Shown here in pieces: positions 6,768 through 9,424 of a DNA stretch of 9,424 nucleotides. A program made the translations under genes and the position numbers. Origin of the DNA: Ruminococcaceae bacterium UBA3220 (GTDB lineage Bacteria > Bacillota > Clostridia > Oscillospirales > Acutalibacteraceae); NCBI GenBank assembly GCA_002363095.1, contig DEWC01000040.1:653-10076 (forward strand). Reading direction: 5' to 3'. Below the pieces are notes generated by a model. It did no database searches and had not been told where the DNA came from. It saw only the letters and a program-made list of their open reading frames with translations. Within the stretch, counting starts at the first letter, position 1, and every line of letters begins with the position of its first letter.

Positions 6768-6796
6768 ATTTTACCATTTCGGCGTGTGAATGTCAA
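6768..6796 (-). promoter_or_regulatory. Near-consensus promoter of the purB-ATPase-lipoprotein operon
   Basis: On the minus strand TTGACA (plus 6791-6796) is followed by a 17-base spacer and TAAAAT (plus 6768-6773), eleven of twelve consensus positions. The leader to the purB ATG is about 55 bases. No promoter of similar quality was noticed in the 12-bp gap before the ATPase gene. Confidence 0.85.
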
Positions 6797-6836
6797 ATAA
6801 AAACGATTCGTCTGTTGTGGAGCAAAAATCCAACGG

Positions 6837-6865
6837 TTGAAATAAAGTCTCTTCTGTGATATATT
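6837..6865 (+). promoter_or_regulatory. Extended -10 promoter of the MmcQ/YjbR-membrane protein unit
   Basis: TTGAAA (6837-6842), a 17-base spacer and TATATT (6860-6865) preceded by TGA. The 11 bases ending in the -10 (TGTGATATATT) differ by one from those of the promoter at 475-503. It is divergent from the purB promoter, with about 40 bp between the two -35 hexamers. Confidence 0.75.
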
Positions 6866-6893
6866 AGATACAACGATTATTTGAGAGGGAAAA

Positions 6894-7283
6894 ATGGAAC
6901 GACAGGATATTATTGACTATATTGAAGCGCAATTCGGTGTAATCGCGGAATACCTTTGGGCGGACGCTCCCGAATATGCCGTTTTCCGAAACAAAAGAAA
7001 CAAAAAATGGTTCGCCATTATGATGAGGGTCGAAAAATCAAAACTCGGCATAAAAGAAGAGGGGCAAGCCGATATAATAAATGTTAAGTGCGACCCGATT
7101 TTTATCGGCTCGCTCGTTAAAATGGAGGGGTATTTCCCCGCCTATCACATGAACAAACAAAACTGGATAACGGTTTTGCTCGGCGAAAATGCGGACAGTG
7201 CCCAAACAGAGCAACTGATAAATCTTAGTTTTGAACTCGTTGATAAGAAGAATAAAAAGCAAGGATTTAAGGCTATAAAATAA
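6894..7283 (+). CDS. MmcQ/YjbR family protein
   Basis: The 129-residue protein matches the MmcQ/YjbR family, small cytoplasmic proteins with a CyaY-like (frataxin-like) alpha-beta fold often annotated as DNA-binding, although the function is not settled. Visible family stations are YAVFRNKRNKKWFAIMM (28-44), the KLGI stretch (50-53), NVKCDP (63-68), and the hallmark PAYHMNKQNWITV (82-94), followed by a final helix with LINLSFELV (108-116). Length is typical. GAGAGGGA (about 6883-6890) lies just before the ATG, and a good promoter is 28 bases upstream. It is followed after 21 bp by a ribosome binding site and start for a small membrane protein, so the two are probably co-transcribed. Confidence 0.9.
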   Translation: MERQDIIDYIEAQFGVIAEYLWADAPEYAVFRNKRNKKWFAIMMRVEKSKLGIKEEGQADIINVKCDPIFIGSLVKMEGYFPAYHMNKQNWITVLLGENADSAQTEQLINLSFELVDKKNKKQGFKAIK

Positions 7284-7326
7284 ACTTTTTAGGAAGGGAA
7301 ATTTATGCATTTCGGCTTTTGCTCTT

Positions 7327-7563
7327 ATGCTTCTTTATGAGGTTTATTGGATTGGATACTTTAAAAGCGAAAAAGAGATGAAAAACTTTTACCGCAGTTT
7401 TTTCGGCATTCCCGTTGCCGGCGCCACCTTGCCGGTTTTGGCGGTGCTTTTTATCTCGGCATACGGGAAAAATTTGCTTTTGTTTGCGGCAGGACTAATC
7501 CTCGCCGTCGGACATATCGGAATACATTTGATGCACAAAAAAGAAGTTACTTCTCATCTTTGA
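7327..7563 (+). CDS. Small multi-spanning membrane protein of unknown function, start region frameshifted
   Basis: The ATG at 7327 gives 78 residues with hydrophobic segments at about 1-11 (MLLYEVYWIGYF), 28-46 (IPVAGATLPVLAVLFISAY) and 49-68 (NLLLFAAGLILAVGHIGIHL), a charged loop KSEKEMKN between the first two and a short basic tail. I do not recognise a named family. The start is odd: the strong ribosome binding site AGGAAGGG (7291-7298) serves an ATG at 7305 that runs into a stop after 11 codons. Removing one T from the four-T run at 7317-7320 would fuse MHFGF to ALMLLYEVYW and give one longer first membrane helix of normal size. So the gene either starts weakly at 7327, is frameshifted, or the read has an indel. 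It ends before a strong terminator. Confidence 0.6.
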   Translation: MLLYEVYWIGYFKSEKEMKNFYRSFFGIPVAGATLPVLAVLFISAYGKNLLLFAAGLILAVGHIGIHLMHKKEVTSHL

Positions 7564-7610
7564 TAATCCGCTGACCGGGATTTCAAATATCAAAAGAATT
7601 AAACGGTATA

Positions 7611-7652
7611 AAAAACCATAACTGTCAGATTATTAAGACAGTTATGGTTTTT
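7611..7652. terminator. Bidirectional rho-independent terminator
   Basis: A perfect 16-bp inverted repeat (7611-7626 with 7637-7652) around a 10-base loop, core CCATAACTGTC pairing with GACAGTTATGG, with T runs on both strands. It separates the MmcQ/YjbR-membrane protein unit from the convergent GH43 gene, whose stop codon lies 3 bases beyond the stem. Confidence 0.9.
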
Positions 7653-7655
7653 GAC

Positions 7656-8558
7656 TTAAATTATGGTTTTTATTATCCCGTTTTTTACATTTAGTTCGCA
7701 AATTCTCGCGGTGCGGGGGTTATCGGGGTTTCGGGTGCCGTCGCGGTTATAATCCCTCGCGTGGTAGACGGCGTAATATTTGCCGTCTAAGTATACAACG
7801 CTGTTATGCCCCGTGCCTTCCTCAAAGGCGTTTTTTGTTAAAACGGGAGCGAATTTACCTTTGTCTGTATGCTTTATGAAATCGACCGTTTTAAGGTCGG
7901 TTTTATCCGTCTTTGCGTAAGAATAGCCTATATGATAGGTGTCGTCTAAATAACATCCGCCGCTATACATAATATATTGGAAACCGTCTGCGCAAAACCA
8001 AAACGGACCCTCTATCGTGTACCAGTCGTTGCCCGGCTTGCAGTTCGGAGCGTATCTTTCCTCGGCAAAGCTCGGTATGATTATCTCTTTAGGGTTATTT
8101 TCGGGGGTGTAGGGGTCTGAAAATTTATCGATATAAACTCTCGTACCCTTTAAATCGGAACTAACATTGTTTTTCGCATAAAAAAGAAAAAGCCCGCTTT
8201 TTGTTTTAACCATATGTGAATCGATGGAAAATTCGTCATATAACTGTTTCGGGTCTTCAAAGGGTCCTTCCGGGCAAGAGGATGAGGCGACATGGAGCCT
8301 TTCAAATCCCGCCTTGCCCACAAAAGAAAAATACATATAGTATTTCCCTTCTGCTTTTATAACCGAGGGCGCCCAATAGTCATATCCGCCGTCAATCGAG
8401 CATACGATACCTTTATATTTCCATACACCGAAAATATCGTCGGTTTTATACATTTCTACCCCTTTTTTGCCGGTAACATACAAATAGTAGTTTTCGCCGT
8501 CGGCAAAAATAAACGGGTCGGCTTGAGATTTACCTTCAACATCAAAATTAAGTTTCAT
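7656..8558 (-). CDS. Glycoside hydrolase family 43 (arabinofuranosidase/xylosidase-type)
   Basis: The 300-residue protein is a single five-bladed beta-propeller GH43-type domain, inverting enzymes that mostly release arabinose or xylose from plant polysaccharide fragments. The three acidic catalytic positions are visible: the general base D14 in QADPFIF, the pKa modulator D113 in SIDSHMV and the general acid E183 in TIEGPF. WAPSVIK (62-68), YYMYFS (73-78) and GTGHNSVV (248-255, H251) are further family stations. There is no signal peptide and no carbohydrate-binding module, so it should act in the cytoplasm on imported oligosaccharides. The ATG at 8558 has AAGGAA about 8 bases upstream and its own promoter, so it is monocistronic. 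Substrate preference cannot be assigned. Confidence 0.9.
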   Translation of the reverse strand: MKLNFDVEGKSQADPFIFADGENYYLYVTGKKGVEMYKTDDIFGVWKYKGIVCSIDGGYDYWAPSVIKAEGKYYMYFSFVGKAGFERLHVASSSCPEGPFEDPKQLYDEFSIDSHMVKTKSGLFLFYAKNNVSSDLKGTRVYIDKFSDPYTPENNPKEIIIPSFAEERYAPNCKPGNDWYTIEGPFWFCADGFQYIMYSGGCYLDDTYHIGYSYAKTDKTDLKTVDFIKHTDKGKFAPVLTKNAFEEGTGHNSVVYLDGKYYAVYHARDYNRDGTRNPDNPRTARICELNVKNGIIKTII

Positions 8559-8588
8559 TGTCTGTTCCTTTTTAGAATTTATACTTTA

Positions 8589-8617
8589 AATATAACAGAT
8601 ATAAAATATTTTTTCAA
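8589..8617 (-). promoter_or_regulatory. Extended -10 promoter of the GH43 gene
   Basis: On the minus strand TTGAAA (plus 8612-8617), a 17-base AT-rich spacer and TATATT (plus 8589-8594) preceded by TGT. The leader to the ATG at 8558 is short and holds the AAGGAA ribosome binding site. Confidence 0.75.
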
Positions 8618-8627
8618 TAAAAAAGAA

Positions 8628-8658
8628 CCCCAACTTGTACGGTCTGCACAAATTGGGG
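8628..8658 (-). terminator. Rho-independent terminator of the symporter gene
   Basis: An 11-bp stem (8628-8638 with 8648-8658) and a 9-base loop. On the minus strand the only imperfect pair is a U-G wobble, whereas on the plus strand it would be a C-A mismatch, and the minus strand continues GGGGTTC then six Ts. This polarity fits termination of the sodium symporter transcript. Confidence 0.85.
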
Positions 8659-8705
8659 CAGTTCATTTTTGAGGCGGCGATTTCAGCAAAACGCAAAAGA
8701 ATTTC

Positions 8706-9424
8706 TTATTCTTTTACATTTATACTGTCATATACTTCTGTTATTTCCTGTTCGGGAGCCTTTGTGAAAAGGCTTACTACAACGATGGCGATAAGTGCTA
8801 TGATGAACGCGGGCAATAATTCGTAAATATTAAGAACTGTATTTTCGAATTTAACCCTTACGATGAATTTCCATACGAAAATCATAATACCGCCCGAAAG
8901 CATACCGGCGATGGCGCCGTATTTGTTGGTGCGTTTCCAGAAAAGTGAGCAGAGCATAACCGGTCCGAAGGTTGCGCCGAAGCCTGCCCAAGCGAAGGAT
9001 ACGATTCTGAATACCGAACTGTTTTTATCGAGGGCGAGAATGACCGCTACTACCGAAATGGCAATAACCGAAAGACGGGCTAAAATCATAGAAGCCTTTT
9101 GCGACATTTTAATGCCGAAGGTTTCTTTAACTATATTCTCCGAAACGCTTGAAGCGGCGGCAAGAAGCTGAGAATCAGCGGTTGACATTGTTGAAGCGAG
9201 TATACCTGCAAGTATAACACCGCCGACAAATGCGGGAATGTAGCCGAATTTGCCGATGTATTTTGATATATCCACAATTATTGTCTCGGCGGCGGAACCG
9301 TCCGCATAGGGTCCTACGATACCCTTTGTCATAAGGGAGTAACCGACAACGCCGATAAGTATCGCAACCGCCATTGAGATAACGACCCAGACCGAAGCGA
9401 CTCTTCTTGAGGTTTTAAGTTTCT
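8706..9424 (-). CDS. Sodium:solute symporter, PutP (proline permease)-like, C-terminal part (cut by window edge)
   Basis: The minus-strand frame is open from the right edge to the stop at 8706-8708, about 239 codons; the first ATG inside (9372-9374) is only an internal methionine, because the frame continues upstream as KLKTSRRVASVWVVIS, a normal cytoplasmic loop and helix of this family. The visible part covers roughly the second half of the LeuT-fold SSS transporter. GILASTMSTADSQLLAA is the characteristic helix-8 segment whose serine/threonine residues coordinate Na+ in PutP and vSGLT. FAWAGFGATFGPVMLCSLFW and YGAIAGMLSGG are also typical of PutP-like members. Proline import driven by sodium is likely, but related amino-acid or osmolyte substrates are possible because the N-terminal half is not in view. 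A terminator at 8628-8658 ends the transcript. Confidence 0.9.
   Translation of the reverse strand, partial: KLKTSRRVASVWVVISMAVAILIGVVGYSLMTKGIVGPYADGSAAETIIVDISKYIGKFGYIPAFVGGVILAGILASTMSTADSQLLAAASSVSENIVKETFGIKMSQKASMILARLSVIAISVVAVILALDKNSSVFRIVSFAWAGFGATFGPVMLCSLFWKRTNKYGAIAGMLSGGIMIFVWKFIVRVKFENTVLNIYELLPAFIIALIAIVVVSLFTKAPEQEITEVYDSINVKE

Noticed and set aside
6707..6796. Thirty-codon N-terminal extension of PurB
   Set aside because: It overlaps the -10 and -35 elements of the promoter, is rich in Tyr/Cys/Arg unlike the family, and the internal ATG has a good ribosome binding site.
6797..6836. PurR-box-like operator between the divergent promoters
   Set aside because: No pair of CGAA-containing boxes with the Bacillus spacing can be made out.
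8635..8826. Plus-strand open frame of 63 codons near the symporter end
   Set aside because: It starts inside the terminator and runs antisense to the symporter; no motif or ribosome binding site.

Overview
The window looks like a chromosomal segment of a low-to-moderate GC Gram-positive gut or rumen bacterium, probably of the Clostridia (Oscillospiraceae/Ruminococcaceae type). This is inferred from strong AGGAGG-like ribosome binding sites, sigma-A-type promoters (several with an extended -10 TGn), a clostridial lipoprotein with an SGC lipobox, a cytoplasmic GH43 glycosidase and an MmcQ/YjbR protein. No rRNA, tRNA, CRISPR array, insertion sequence or phage gene is visible.

Layout. (1) Positions 1-125, minus: the N-terminus of a probable MBL-fold metallohydrolase that continues off the left edge. 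(2) Positions 126-565: an intergenic region with divergent promoters and a stretch that may be a decayed small gene. (3) Positions 566-2189, plus: a two-gene unit of a xylose-isomerase-like TIM-barrel sugar isomerase/epimerase and an SGNH/GDSL hydrolase, ended by a strong bidirectional hairpin. (4) Positions 2235-6706, minus: a tight operon of purB (adenylosuccinate lyase of the animal-like branch), a type IIA (Ca2+-ATPase-like) P-type ATPase, and a small lipoprotein with an Ada-like Cys/His domain. purB and the ATPase are 12 bp apart, and the ATPase stop and lipoprotein start overlap in TAATG. The promoter in front of purB is near consensus (TTGACA, 17 bp, TAAAAT). (5) Positions 6894-7563, plus: an MmcQ/YjbR protein and a small membrane protein whose start region carries an apparent frameshift, ended by a second bidirectional hairpin. 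(6) Positions 7656-8558, minus: an intracellular GH43 glycosidase with its own promoter. (7) Positions 8706-9424, minus: the C-terminal part of a PutP-like sodium:solute symporter, with its terminator at 8628-8658.

The most striking content is the P-type ATPase. The fold, the membrane cation-binding residues (PEGLP in M4, N/E in M5, NLLTD in M6) and the nucleotide-binding motifs are kept, but three nearly invariant catalytic motifs are changed: TGES is TGSD, DKTGT is DKTGI, and TGDGVND is TGDNFTD. The reading frame is intact for 865 codons, so this looks like a selected, catalytically altered member (slow pump, cation sensor or pseudo-pump), not a decaying gene. Its translational linkage to a cysteine-rich lipoprotein makes a two-protein membrane unit worth following up.
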